From Leucogyrophana mollusca (taxonomy: Eukaryota > Basidiomycota > Agaricomycetes > Boletales): a stretch of DNA of 64,000 nt. The stretch lies in the NCBI GenBank assembly GCA_021014945.1, contig MU266402.1, positions 1-64,000 of the forward strand. The letters run 5' to 3'. The notes beneath the pieces were generated by a model. That model ran no database searches and was not told the DNA's origin. It worked only from the letters and a program-made list of their open reading frames with translations. Position numbers and translations under genes: made by a program. Positions 46,986 through 56,635 of this stretch are shown here, piece by piece (within the stretch, counting starts at the first letter, position 1; each line of letters begins with the position of its first letter).

Positions 46986-49900
46986 GATGGCGGGAGCCTT
47001 CAGCGGGCACCTCATGCAGTCCTACAACGACGCCAAGCAGGCTGGGCCTGGCTCGCCGGGGATCATCACCAGCGGAGCCGTGTCCTTTAACTCGCACATG
47101 CACGGGACGGCGGCGTATCACGCCCAGTCGCCCTTTGCCCCCGGGAACTTCGCCCTCCCCTTCTCCCCCTCCTCCGCCTACCCACCCTTCGCCCCGCCCC
47201 CATTCACCACGCCCCCCTCCTCCTCCTCCCCCTCGCCCGACACCGCCCTCCACCTCGCCGCCCTCCAAGCCAAGCTCAACAAAAAGCTCGGCCCCGAGTT
47301 CCTCTCGCAGCGCCCTGGGCCCGGCGGCGGCCCGAAGCTCACCTACGCCGAGGGGTGGAAGATAATCAACCTCGCGAACGAGGTGTTCGGGTTCAACGGG
47401 TGGAGCTCGGGCGTCGTGAGCCTCGGGACGGACTATTGCGAGTGCGCGGAGGGGAGGTGGAGTGTGGGCGTGAGCGCGATCGTGAGGGTGACGCTGCGGG
47501 ACGGGGCGTTCCATGAGGACACGGGGTATGGGACGGTGGAGAATTTGAGGAACAGGGGCGCGGCGCTGGATAAGGTGAGTGGCGGGTTGGGGTGGTGGTG
47601 GTGGTGGTTTTGGTGTGGGTGTTGGTGCTTATGGTTTTGTTTATTTTGTGGGCAGTGCAAGAAGGAGGCGGTCACGGACGCGCTGAAGCGTACCCTCCGC
47701 AATTTTGGGAACCTCCTCGGGAACTGCCTCTACGACAAGGCATATGCGTCCGAAGTGGTCAAGATCAAGGTGCCTCCTGTACGTTGCGTCCACCCCGTTG
47801 TGACCGCCCTCTTACTCTTCTCGCTGACTCTCGCGTCTTGCTCCTCTCGCTGATTCTGGCGTCTTGCTCTCACCGCTGATGCCCGCGTCCTGCTCTCCTC
47901 GCTGATTCTCGCATCTTGCCTATCGCTGATCCCCGCATCTCGCTCCTCTCGCTGACCCTCACGCCCGCACCCAGGCTAAATTCGACAGGAGCGAGCTCTA
48001 TCGGCGTCCCGAGTTCGAGGACGCGAAACCGCCGGCTCCGAATACCGTCCCTACCCCGGCTATAGCACACCCACCGAATAACCATCGTAACGCACAATCG
48101 ACTTCCCGAGCGGGCCCCGTTGTGCCCAAACAAGAACACCCAGTGGCAGTGCCCAAACAAGAACCCCCAGTAGCAGTGCCAAAGCAACAGCCCCCAGTGA
48201 CGAAGCAAGAACCCCCGGTAACGAAGCGAGACCCGCACGTACCGCCCCCAGCGATCAAAAGAGAGCCCCCTCCAGCCAGACCAGAACTCCGCCCACCAAA
48301 CGCAGACGCAGGCCCAGAAAAAGAAAAACCCATCGCATATATCCCGCGGCACCTTCGGCCTTCTACGCCCCAAGTGGGCCCGAACCCGCCGCAAGTACGC
48401 CCCAACCCACCCCAAGCACGCTCCAACCCACCGCAGGCTGCAGCACACCCGAACCCGCCGCAAGCACCGGCACCAGCACCACGCCCCCAAGCACAAGCAG
48501 CCTCGACCCCCAACCGCCCGAGCGGCATGCCGCCGCCCGCCCACCGCACGCCCCTGGTGCGGCAGAGCAAGCCCGGTCCCAATCCCAACCCCACGGGGCT
48601 GAACACCCCCGTCCAGACCCCCGCGGGACAGCCCCAGCGCCGGGTGTCGTTCGTGGAGCCTGCGGCTTCCAGTTCTAACGCGCCTTCAGCTTCAGGTTCT
48701 AACGCGACTTCAGGTTCGGGTTCGGGTTCTAACGCAACTTCAGCTTCAGACTCCAACACGGGCAACACAGGCGACGCACAGGACGCCGCCGACATCCCAG
48801 ACGACGACTCGATCTGCTTCAACTCGGACGACGACGCGTTCCTCGCGGTAGTTGACCTCGGGGAGGGCGACCTGGGGCGGCCCGTCGACGTCAGCGGGGA
48901 GTTTGACGCGAGCGGGGATCTGGGCCGCCCCATCGATGCCAGCGAGGACTTGGGTCGGCCCATTGAGGGAGAGCTTGGGCGGCCCATCGACGCGAGCGAG
49001 GACCTCGGGCGCCCGATCGACTTCGAGGAGGGGCTGAGCGGGGTGAGCATGGATGCGACTGAGCTGGATATGGCTGAGCTGCTCGGGGAGGGGAGTGGGC
49101 AGGTGCAGGCGCGTGTTGCGTCGGGCGGTGTGGGTGTGTCGCATGCGTCGGGGTCGTCGCGCGCTGGAGGAGACGGATCAGGGCCAGGCTCGTCGCGCGC
49201 CGGAGGAGATGCATCGGGGCCAGGCTCGTCGCGCGCCGGAGGAGACGGATCGGTGTCAGGGGCATCACGCACTGGAGGAGACAAACCGCGCCCGTCGATA
49301 CCTGCGATGGGCGGGTTCCATTACCCCCCGGGGATGGTGAGTGCGCGTGTTGCTGGGGTGGTTGGTTGGTTGAGCCTGACTCTTTACAAGAACCCGCCTA
49401 CGGTGGTCCACCCTTCACACGCGAACGCTAACCAGAATACACATCAAAGACTAATCCCAAATACACACGCAAACCCAATTTCACACCCCCACCCGAACCC
49501 GAACCCGAACCCGAACCCGAATGCACACGCACACCAAAGACCGAACGCGACCCACGGCGTGAAGCGCAGCGCGGACGTGATGCAGATGCAGTGAGTGTGC
49601 GCTTTCTTGTTACCATTGCCGTTGCCCGTTGTCCGATTGTTATTCGCATTCGCCTCGTCGCTGTCTGTGTCTTGGTTGACTACTGGTTCATTGGCTCTGG
49701 GTTGACTATTGACTACTGGCTCTCGATTGACTATTGGCTCATTGGCTCCCGACTGATTGGTCTCGCTCTCATGGGTCTAGATCGGGATCAAGGAGGCCGA
49801 TGCAGGGCATGGGATTACAGCATCAACATCAACATCAACATCAACCTGCGCACCAAAACCATAACCAACACCAGCACCAACAGCAGCAACCTGCGCACCA

Positions 49901-50006
49901 GCACCAGCACCAACAACACCAACACCAGCAAACCGCACCCCGGCGCCAGCCCCTCGCGAACCTCGAGGTGCGGGAGGGCGGGGACGTGAAGCGCGTGAAG
50001 CGATGA
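46972..50006 (+). CDS. RAD52: RAD52 homologous-recombination mediator
   Basis: Rad52 anneals single strands and loads Rad51 during double-strand-break repair. Exons 46972-47574, 47656-47778, 47975-49336, 49391-49590 and 49781-50006 sum to 837 residues; a start at 46987 (MAGAFSGHL) would give 832. The conserved N-terminal annealing domain reads LNKKLGPEFLSQR, LTYAEGWKIINLANEVFGF, GWSSGVVSL, GFGT-type GYGTVENL, CKKEAVTDALKRTLRNFGN, LGNCLYDKAY and VPPAKFDRSELYRRPEF. The long C-terminal half is low-complexity: PKQEPPVAV repeats, NPPQ repeats, four to five LGRPIDASED repeats within an acidic segment, SSRAGGD repeats, NPNPNPN, and a final HQ-rich tract ending GGDVKRVKR. Fungal Rad52 is usually 450-600 residues, so this copy is long. 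The acidic and Pro-rich tail may bind Rad51 or RPA, but no site can be assigned. Confidence 0.94.
47818..47962 (+). repeat. Minisatellite in RAD52 intron 2
   Basis: About five imperfect units of roughly 27-30 nt (cTCTCGCTGATTCTCGCGTC type) fill most of the 196-nt intron. The exon junctions on either side are intact. Confidence 0.8.
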
Positions 50007-50407
50007 GGTTACCAGATCGAGTTTGTTTTGGCCCTTGGGTTTGGGTTCTGCTCTGCGTTGGTTTGCTTTGCTTTTCTCCGTCTCCTCGCATTGTATTCGT
50101 ATTCATAGCCAGTCATACATACGCACATAGATACCTTAGCTACAATTACCTTTGCAACTCGTCGAAGCCACACCCGAACTCGAACTCGAACTCGATTGAT
50201 ATTCTTGGGGAGTGAGGGTGGGTGGGATTCAGCGGGATCCTCGGCAACGGCCGAATTCGGAATAACCCTTGCGCCACCAAGTTTTCACTCATCGATCGCA
50301 ATCGCAATCACAAATCCCGATCCCTCACGAACCCCGCGTACCCGCGCACACCTCACCGCTCTCGAACCGAATCCTTAACTGGCTAATCACATCGGACCCC
50401 GACCCCG
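50007..50407. other. Intergenic
   Basis: This is the RAD52 3' flank and the promoter side of the next plus-strand gene. A short CGAACT repeat occurs near 50174. No gene is seen. Confidence 0.5.
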
Positions 50408-52447
50408 ATGAGCGACCCGAGGAGCGTGACCGCCGACCCTAGGACGGCTGCGCTCGCTGATCCCAGAGCCAGTACAAGCACAGACCCTAGAGGCCTCACA
50501 GATCCCAGAGCCCTCGCAGATCCCAGAGCCCTCACAGACCCTAGAACGCTCGCAGACCCCAGAGCCCTCGCAGACCCTAGAGCCCTCACAGACCCGCGCC
50601 CCACGCCGAAACCCCGCCTGCCCAAAGCCTACACAGACGAGCAGCTCGCCTTCCTCCGCGCACACATCGGCGGGTTCGAGACGCGCACGCGCGGTGCGGT
50701 GCGCGGGGACGCGAAGAAGTTCGCGCTGGACCGCGCGGACGAGTTTCTCGGGCGGTTTGGGATGCCCGCCGACTTGGTGGGGGCGGAGGAGGCAGAGCCG
50801 CGGTTTCGCGAGGTGAGCTGTGCGTGGGGCGGTAAGGGGTCAGAGGCTGATTGTGTACTGATTGTGTGCTGTTGGGTGCTGGTAGCAAATATACAACTGG
50901 TACAAGAACACGGTGGGGCGGGCGCGGAGGAAGCTGGAGGGGAGGCCGCGGTCGAGAAAGGCGGCTGTCGTCGATAAGACTCAGAGTCGGTCTTGTCATA
51001 CTGTTTGATAATTTGATATTTAACGCGAGGCAGGCCCTGGGACGGTGTCGTGGAGCCCGAACCTCGCGACGCCGACGACGGTGCCGTACGAGCAGCCACA
51101 ACAGCAGCACATCCAGTTCTCCTTCCACCCGAGCCCCGCCCCCGCCCCAGCCCCTAACCCCACGCCCACCCCGACGACGCTCGCGCTGAACGTGACGCCG
51201 ACGGCCCTCCGCGACGCGCTCCTGACGCCGACCATCGACACGCCCACCCTCGCCTCCCTCGTCCACTCCTACGTCCTCTCCCACCCCGGCCCGACCCCCC
51301 TCGCGCCCGCCGTCGCAGCTCTCTTCGACGCCGTCGGGTACGCCCTGGCCCACAGCCCCCCGTCATCGTCCTCGTCGCCCCTCGCACCGCCCCACGCACC
51401 GCCCCTGTCCCCGACACACGCGCTCCTCCGGCGCTTCGCGGACGCGTGCGCGTACTTCCCCGCGACGCTCGTCCACGCGGGCGTCCCCGGCCCCCCCGCG
51501 GGCCCGCGCGCGCTGCAGATGGCGGTGCGCCGCGCGAGCGTGTGGGGCGGCGGCGAGGGCGGGGGTGCGAGTGTGGCCGCGGGCGCGGGCTCGATGAGCG
51601 ACGAGATGGAGCGCATCAAGGCGGACAGGCAGAGGCGGAAGGAGTACATCCAGTGGGCCCAGATCCACGCCGCCGCGCTCGAGCTGGGCATGCTCGACGT
51701 CCAGCCCTTGGCTTATGCCGCCCACAGTCCGTCCGTGCCTTACGCCGCCCACAGTCCGTCCGTGCCGCACACGCATAACCCCACGCATATACACAACCCC
51801 GCCCAAGCGCACACGCTCTCGTTCTCCGAAGCGATGGCGCGCGACGCCGTGTGGGAGGCGGACGAGGTCGAGTGGGTCGCGGGCATCTGTGTCCTGCGCG
51901 CGCTTATCCGGCGGTGTCGTGGCGGCGCTGGCGGGGTGGAGGGTGCGATTGGCAGTGGTAGCGCAATGGGCGGTGCGGGTGCGATGGGCAGTGCCGGTGC
52001 AATAGGTGGGGGCGGCGGAGGAACTGGGGGCGGCACAGGGGGCGGAATTGGCGAAATGGGGGCAGGGAAGAAGGACGAGTACGCGGCGCTCCTGCGGACG
52101 TACGAGGGGCGGTGGAAGGAGATCAAGGACGAGGCGCGGCAGGCGTTTGTTACGGTGCGTGTGTTGGTGTTTTTCGTCTCGATTTGTCGGCGGTGTCAGC
52201 GTTGTTGGTTGGTTCGGCGCGTTGTTGGTTGGTTTGGTGCGCTGGGGTGCTCGGGCTCGGGCTATCTGGTCGACGGGCGGGGGCGCTCAGGTTCAGGCTA
52301 TATGGTCGACGCGTTGGGGGGCTATTTGGTCGTCGCCCATACCGTGACGTCTGGCGTTTTGCTCACGCACACTTTCTCTGCTCACAGGAGGTTCTCCTAG
52401 GCGCAAAGGACGACCTGGCGCGGTTGGACGAGGCGGGGATGTGTTAG
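50408..52447 (+). CDS. Conserved basidiomycete protein with DPR repeats and a YNWYKNTVGR motif
   Basis: Four exons (50408-50812, 50886-50966, 51030-52154, 52388-52447) sum to 556 residues. The first 65 residues are about ten degenerate repeats of ADPRAL / TDPRAL. A conserved block follows: TDEQLAFLRAHI, VRGDAKKFALDRADEFLGRFG and, across the intron, FREQIYNWYKNTVGRARRKL with a basic GRPRSRKAA. From memory this block recurs in many basidiomycete proteins, often as a putative transcription-related region; its function is not established. Then come a Pro-rich and a Ser/Pro stretch, a helical segment with SDEMERIKADRQRRKEYIQW, a small AHSPSVPY duplication and Gly-rich tracts. The C-terminus is EVLLGAKDDLARLDEAGMC. 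The basic block and charged helix suggest a nucleus-located protein, but this is inference. The second exon's donor position is uncertain. Confidence 0.78.
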
Positions 52448-52918
52448 CTCCGAGTCGTGGCGGCAGTCTCAGGCTTATAATCATGATGTTGTATCTGTTA
52501 CTGCATGACATGTTGTGCGCACAGTCTGCCCCTGGCCTCTTGTTCCCATGTTTATTCGGCTTCATTATTCATTACTCCGCACTCGTACGACAATGTCGCT
52601 TTCCAACGGACGACTTCAAGTTGGAGAACTTTGTCCCCCTAATACTATGGCATTTGCCGTCGGATGGTGTGGCACACGTGACCGTATGTGTGTGTTTTGC
52701 AAAATGAGCTGATTTCCTTATTTGGACACGACTTTACCTTGCCTTAAATTTAAAACTCGTCCCACTGCGTTTTTTTCTGCACCCCCAGTGGTTCCTTCCT
52801 TTCCTTCCTTCCTTCCTTTCGCCTCGTCGACTTGCGCCTGTTCTACTTGCACTTTCGACTTGCACACTCTCGCCTCTCGCACTTGCATCCCCTCGCTTGC
52901 ACCTTTTCTACTTGAACC
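52448..52918. other. Intergenic, ERG6 promoter side
   Basis: This region contains C/T-rich tracts (52790-52910, ccttccttcc and cttgcac repeats) just before the ERG6 start, as often seen at fungal promoters of expressed genes. No gene is seen. Confidence 0.5.
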
Positions 52919-54260
52919 ATGTCGAGCACGGAATACACAGACGGGCGGCAAGAAAACCGCGTCGAGAACTACACCAAGTTCTGGCAAAAAGACATCTCGA
53001 AGGAGGGCGAGGCGGACAACCAGAATCGCGTCGAGAGCTATACGGACGTCGTGAACGGTGAGTTTCCCCCTTCCTTCCCTTGCCTACCCCACTTACTCAT
53101 CCACTTACTCACCCACTCACTCACCCATCACTCACCCACCCACCCGCACAGGCTACTACGACGGCGCCACCGAGCTCTACGAATACGGCTGGGCCCAATC
53201 CTTCCACTTCTCCCGCTTCTACGCCGGCGAAGCCTTCGCCGCCTCCCTCGCGCGGCACGAGCACTACCTCGCCGCGCAGATGTCCCTCCGCCCCGGCATG
53301 CGCGTCCTCGACGTCGGCTGCGGCGTCGGCGGGCCCGCGCGCGAGATTGCGCGCTTCGCGGACGTCAACATAGTTGGCCTGAATAATAATGACTTCCAGA
53401 TCCAGAGGGCGAGGAAGTATACGAAGCGCGCGGGCTTGGAGGGACAGGTGAGCTTTGTGAAGGGGGACTTTATGAAGCTGGCGGAGCAGTTTGGGGAGGG
53501 GTCGTTTGATGCTGGTGGGTCCGCTTTTCTTTGTTTTCTTTGCTTTTTGTTTTGGTTTTGAGTGGGGATGGGCGCTGATGGGCTTGTGCGGTAGTGTATG
53601 CCATCGAGGCGACGTGCCACGCCCCGACGTGGGAGGGCGTCTACGGCGAGATCATGAAAGTCCTCAAGCCCGGCGGAACCGTAAGTCCCCCCCTCCTCCT
53701 CCCACCCACCTCCTAACCCCTCCCCAGTTCGGCGTCTACGAATGGTGCATGACCGACGCCTGGGACCCCTCCATCCCCTCCCACAAAGCCCTCGCGCACG
53801 CGATCGAATACGGCAACGGCATCCCCACCATGCGCCCGCTCTCCTCCTGCCGCACCGCGCTCGCCTCCGTCGGATTCAGCGTGACGCACGAGGAGGACCT
53901 CGCGGAGCGCCCGGACGCGGTGCCGTGGTACTACCCGCTCGAGGGGGACGTGCGCAAGGCGCAGACGGCGTGGGACTATTTCACGGTGTGGCGGATGAGC
54001 TGGAGCGGGAAGCTGGTGACGCATAGCGCGATTAGGGTGATGGAGTGGGTGGGGGTCGTGCCGAAGGGGACGTATGAGGTGGGGGAGAGCTTGAAGGTGG
54101 CGGCGGAGGCGCTTGTGCAGGGGGGGCAGACGAAGGTGCGTTGTGTGGTTGCCTTTTTTTGCCCGTTTTGGTTTTTTTTTTGTGAAGGAGGGGAGCTGAT
54201 GGGTTTTTTGGGCAGCTGTTCACGCCGATGTACCTCGCGATTTGCAAAAAGCCGAACTAG
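52919..54260 (+). CDS. ERG6: Sterol 24-C-methyltransferase (Erg6)
   Basis: This enzyme transfers a methyl group from S-adenosylmethionine to C24 of the zymosterol/lanosterol side chain in ergosterol synthesis. Five exons (52919-53057, 53152-53514, 53595-53680, 53728-54135, 54216-54260) sum to 346 residues. Diagnostic stretches are [20 protein letters not shown] (sterol-binding region I) and [17 protein letters not shown] (SAM motif I). Further ones are [21 protein letters not shown] (motif II), [16 protein letters not shown] (motif III) and YNG-type IEYGNGIP. The end [14 protein letters not shown] is typical for the family. Length matches fungal Erg6 (about 340-380). The enzyme is usually on ER or lipid droplets. 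It is codon-biased to GC and looks fully functional. Confidence 0.96.
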
Positions 54261-55107
54261 GGTTAGGGCGCGGACTTGGACTTGGGCTGCACGTCTCGGC
54301 GCATTTGTTCACTGTTGCTTTGGAAAAGGTGTGCATTCACCCGCGTGGACTTGCAACTTTTATGCATTGCCCTCGTTGGCCGTTTGACTTGCGACTTTTG
54401 GATCTCACCGCACTTGGCTTGACTTCACTTGACATATATATACCCGCTAATATTCATAGACTGTCTGTGGTGCATGCATGCAATTACATCTAGTTTAGCT
54501 CGAGTGCTATCGTTGTGCCGGAGATGCAAGATGGTTTGTAGGACGTGCAACATCACTTGGAACACTTATTCGAACATCGCCAGGACCAAGACGGAATGTG
54601 GCTTTTCCAGGCAGTCGGCGCTGACTACCTCTCATGGTGTGTTCGTATTTCGACTGCAGCATGAGCACAACACATCGATAAGTACTATAAGTTAGGGATC
54701 GAGTCCTTATGGGCTCCAATTCCCCTTTTGAAAAGAACCGGCCATGTACTCGCTGCAAGAGCTTATGTTTGGCTAATTTCGATGACCTCTTAAGCTTGCA
54801 GATTACTCAGGCTCTAGAGAGCTGCTTGCTCAACATACCTAAGTTACTAACTACGAACACCCAGTGAAATGGCACCTGTGCTGTCGGCAGTTTGCCGATG
54901 CTTCACCCGTTGCATTTTTTACAGCAAAAAATGGAGAGCCGTCGGGACGGGGGATTAAGCTACCCACTCGTCCAGAAATCAGAAAATGTGTTGAGGTGGC
55001 TGTGGTGCAATGCGCTGAGCAAAGAAAAAGTACGAGCACTGCGCCGTGAGACAGCCACATAGCATCTGTGACAAGCACACCGCAGCTCTATGCTTCGACC
55101 CAACGAA
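54261..55107. other. Intergenic; contains a relic of a TenA 3' flank
   Basis: No gene is seen. The stretch 54506-54573 (cCGGAGaTGCAAgATGG, CATGCAAC-type) is similar to 56262-56330, the sequence downstream of the first TenA gene. This hints at an extra partial copy of that flank. Hydrophobic short frames at 55.0 kb are not convincing. Confidence 0.45.
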
Positions 55108-55127
55108 GATAAGATAAGATAAGATAA
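55108..55127 (+). promoter_or_regulatory. Tandem GATAA sites before TenA gene K
   Basis: Four head-to-tail GATAA units lie 80 bp upstream of the start codon. GATAAG/GATAAA is the HGATAR core bound by fungal GATA factors of the AreA/Nit2 and SRE types. The same block recurs upstream of the paralogue L. Regulation by nitrogen or iron status is inferred, not shown. Confidence 0.6.
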
Positions 55128-55207
55128 CACAGCTGTCGGATGACGCAGTTGTGCAGTTGCGCTGTAACACCATCGTGCGTCTGGTCACGACGCAATCTAA
55201 GCTTACC

Positions 55208-56219
55208 ATGACCTCTCCTACAAGTCTCAGCAATAAATCGATCACCGCCCACCTCCTCGCCCTCCAGACCCGGACCCCCTACGCCGCCGCCACGCAGCAC
55301 CCCTTCCTCACCGCCGCAGGCCGTCTCGCCCTCCCCCGCGCCCGCCTCGCGCTGTGGCTCTCCCAGGACAAGATCTACGCCGCCTCCGCCTATCCGCGCT
55401 TCGTCGCGCTCCTCATCGCCAAGATCCCCTTCGGCGCCGGCGGGATCGAAGACACGACACCCGTCTCCCAGGAGGACGGCAGCCCCATCTCACTCTCACT
55501 CTCACTCTCGGAGTCGCGGAACAGGCGCACGCTGCGCTGCCTCGTCGGGGCGCTGCAGAACAGCGTGCGGGCGGTGGGCTTCTTCGAGGACACGGCGGCG
55601 CGGTGGGGGCTCGAGATTGGTGGGATGGGGGACGTGGAGGGGGGCTGGGTGGAGAGGTGGGGGACGCGGGAGTATACGGCGGAGATGGCGCGCGTCGCGT
55701 CGCTGGGGACGCTCGAGGAGGGGCTGGTGTTCCTGTGGGCCATGGAGCGGGTGGGCGCTGTCCTCCTTCCCTTCTTCTCCCGCTAATCTGATCCATCCGC
55801 ATCGCGAGTAGGTATACCTAGACGCCTGGCGCTACGTCAAGTCCCTCCTGCCGCCCGTTTCTGAAGCGGAGTCAAGCGCCCACCCCGTTTCAGTTTCAGT
55901 TTCAGTTTCAGTTCCAAGCCAAGCTGTCTCCGATTCCACCGGTGACGGAGACCGCCTGGACGCTATGAGGCAGCGCAGGGCGGGCTGGGCGATCCGCGAG
56001 TTTATAGAGAGATGGACGAACGACGAATTTGTTGCGTTTGTGGACGAGCTGGCGACGCTGGCGGACGAGCACTATGGTGCCGTGGATGCGGATGGGGGCA
56101 GCTTGAGGGGCAAGAGCGTTGCCCGCGCAGAGGAGATCTGGGCGCGGGTGATCGAGCTCGAGGAGGCGTTCTGGCCGAATGCTGGCGAGGAGGTTACGGC
56201 GCGGGTGTCCAAGTCATAG
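55208..56219 (+). CDS. TenA/THI-4/PQQC-fold (haem-oxygenase-like) protein, copy K
   Basis: Two exons (55208-55750, 55812-56219) sum to 316 residues. The N-terminal part reads TAHLLALQTRTPYAAATQHP and FLTAAG, then LPRARLALWLSQDKIYAASAYPRFVALLIAKIPF. This is the helix pair typical of fungal proteins annotated as TENA/THI-4/PQQC or haem-oxygenase-like. Later blocks are FFEDTAARWGLEI, VYLDAWRYVKSLLP, a Ser/Val-rich linker that differs from copy L, WTNDEFVAFVDELATLADE and ARVIELEEAFWPNAGEEV. Bacterial TenA hydrolyses aminopyrimidines in thiamin salvage, but the catalytic Cys cannot be placed by eye here, so the activity is uncertain. No signal peptide is seen. It is convergent with its close paralogue L. 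Confidence 0.82.
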
Positions 56220-56635
56220 TGATAATTCATGCGATCTCACCCTATGCACATGCTTTCCAGGTGCTACTAACATTGTACCGGAGTTGCAAAATGGCCTGTA
56301 GTGCATGCAACACCACTTTAAATACTTATTTCTCTTGGACTTAAGGTCGTGGATGGTTCTTTAAGAGCTCTCATATTTGTGCTTGACAAAAAATGGACAA
56401 GAAATGCGTGCAGACGCGAAAAGGGGCCCAAAAAACTAGTAATTGGTTAAAGGGACAGCTATACTCATCGGAAAAAATACTGGTTGTCACATGTATAATC
56501 CTTCATGCTATTTGGAAGCTCTGGCGCATTTTTCCGAGGCAAAATTCATAGAATTGTAGTGTAGAGACAAGAGACGAGGGGAATTAGGTGCAAAGCGTGA
56601 CAGCAACTTCTGCTGGTTATTCGAACACTTCGAAC
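56220..56635. other. Intergenic with left direct repeat (56499-56597)
   Basis: The first 120 bp resemble the 3' flank of paralogue L. At 56499-56597 a block (CTTCATGCTATT, GAGGCAAAATTCATA, GTGCAAAGCG) recurs in the same orientation at 59323-59422. The two copies therefore bracket the inserted segment that carries gene H. Confidence 0.75.

Noticed and set aside
47998..49284. A 428-codon minus-strand frame inside the RAD52 gene.
   Set aside because: It is a shadow of the GC-rich, repeat-containing RAD52 exon 3. Its composition (Pro/Ala/Ser then Gly-rich) mirrors the sense repeats.
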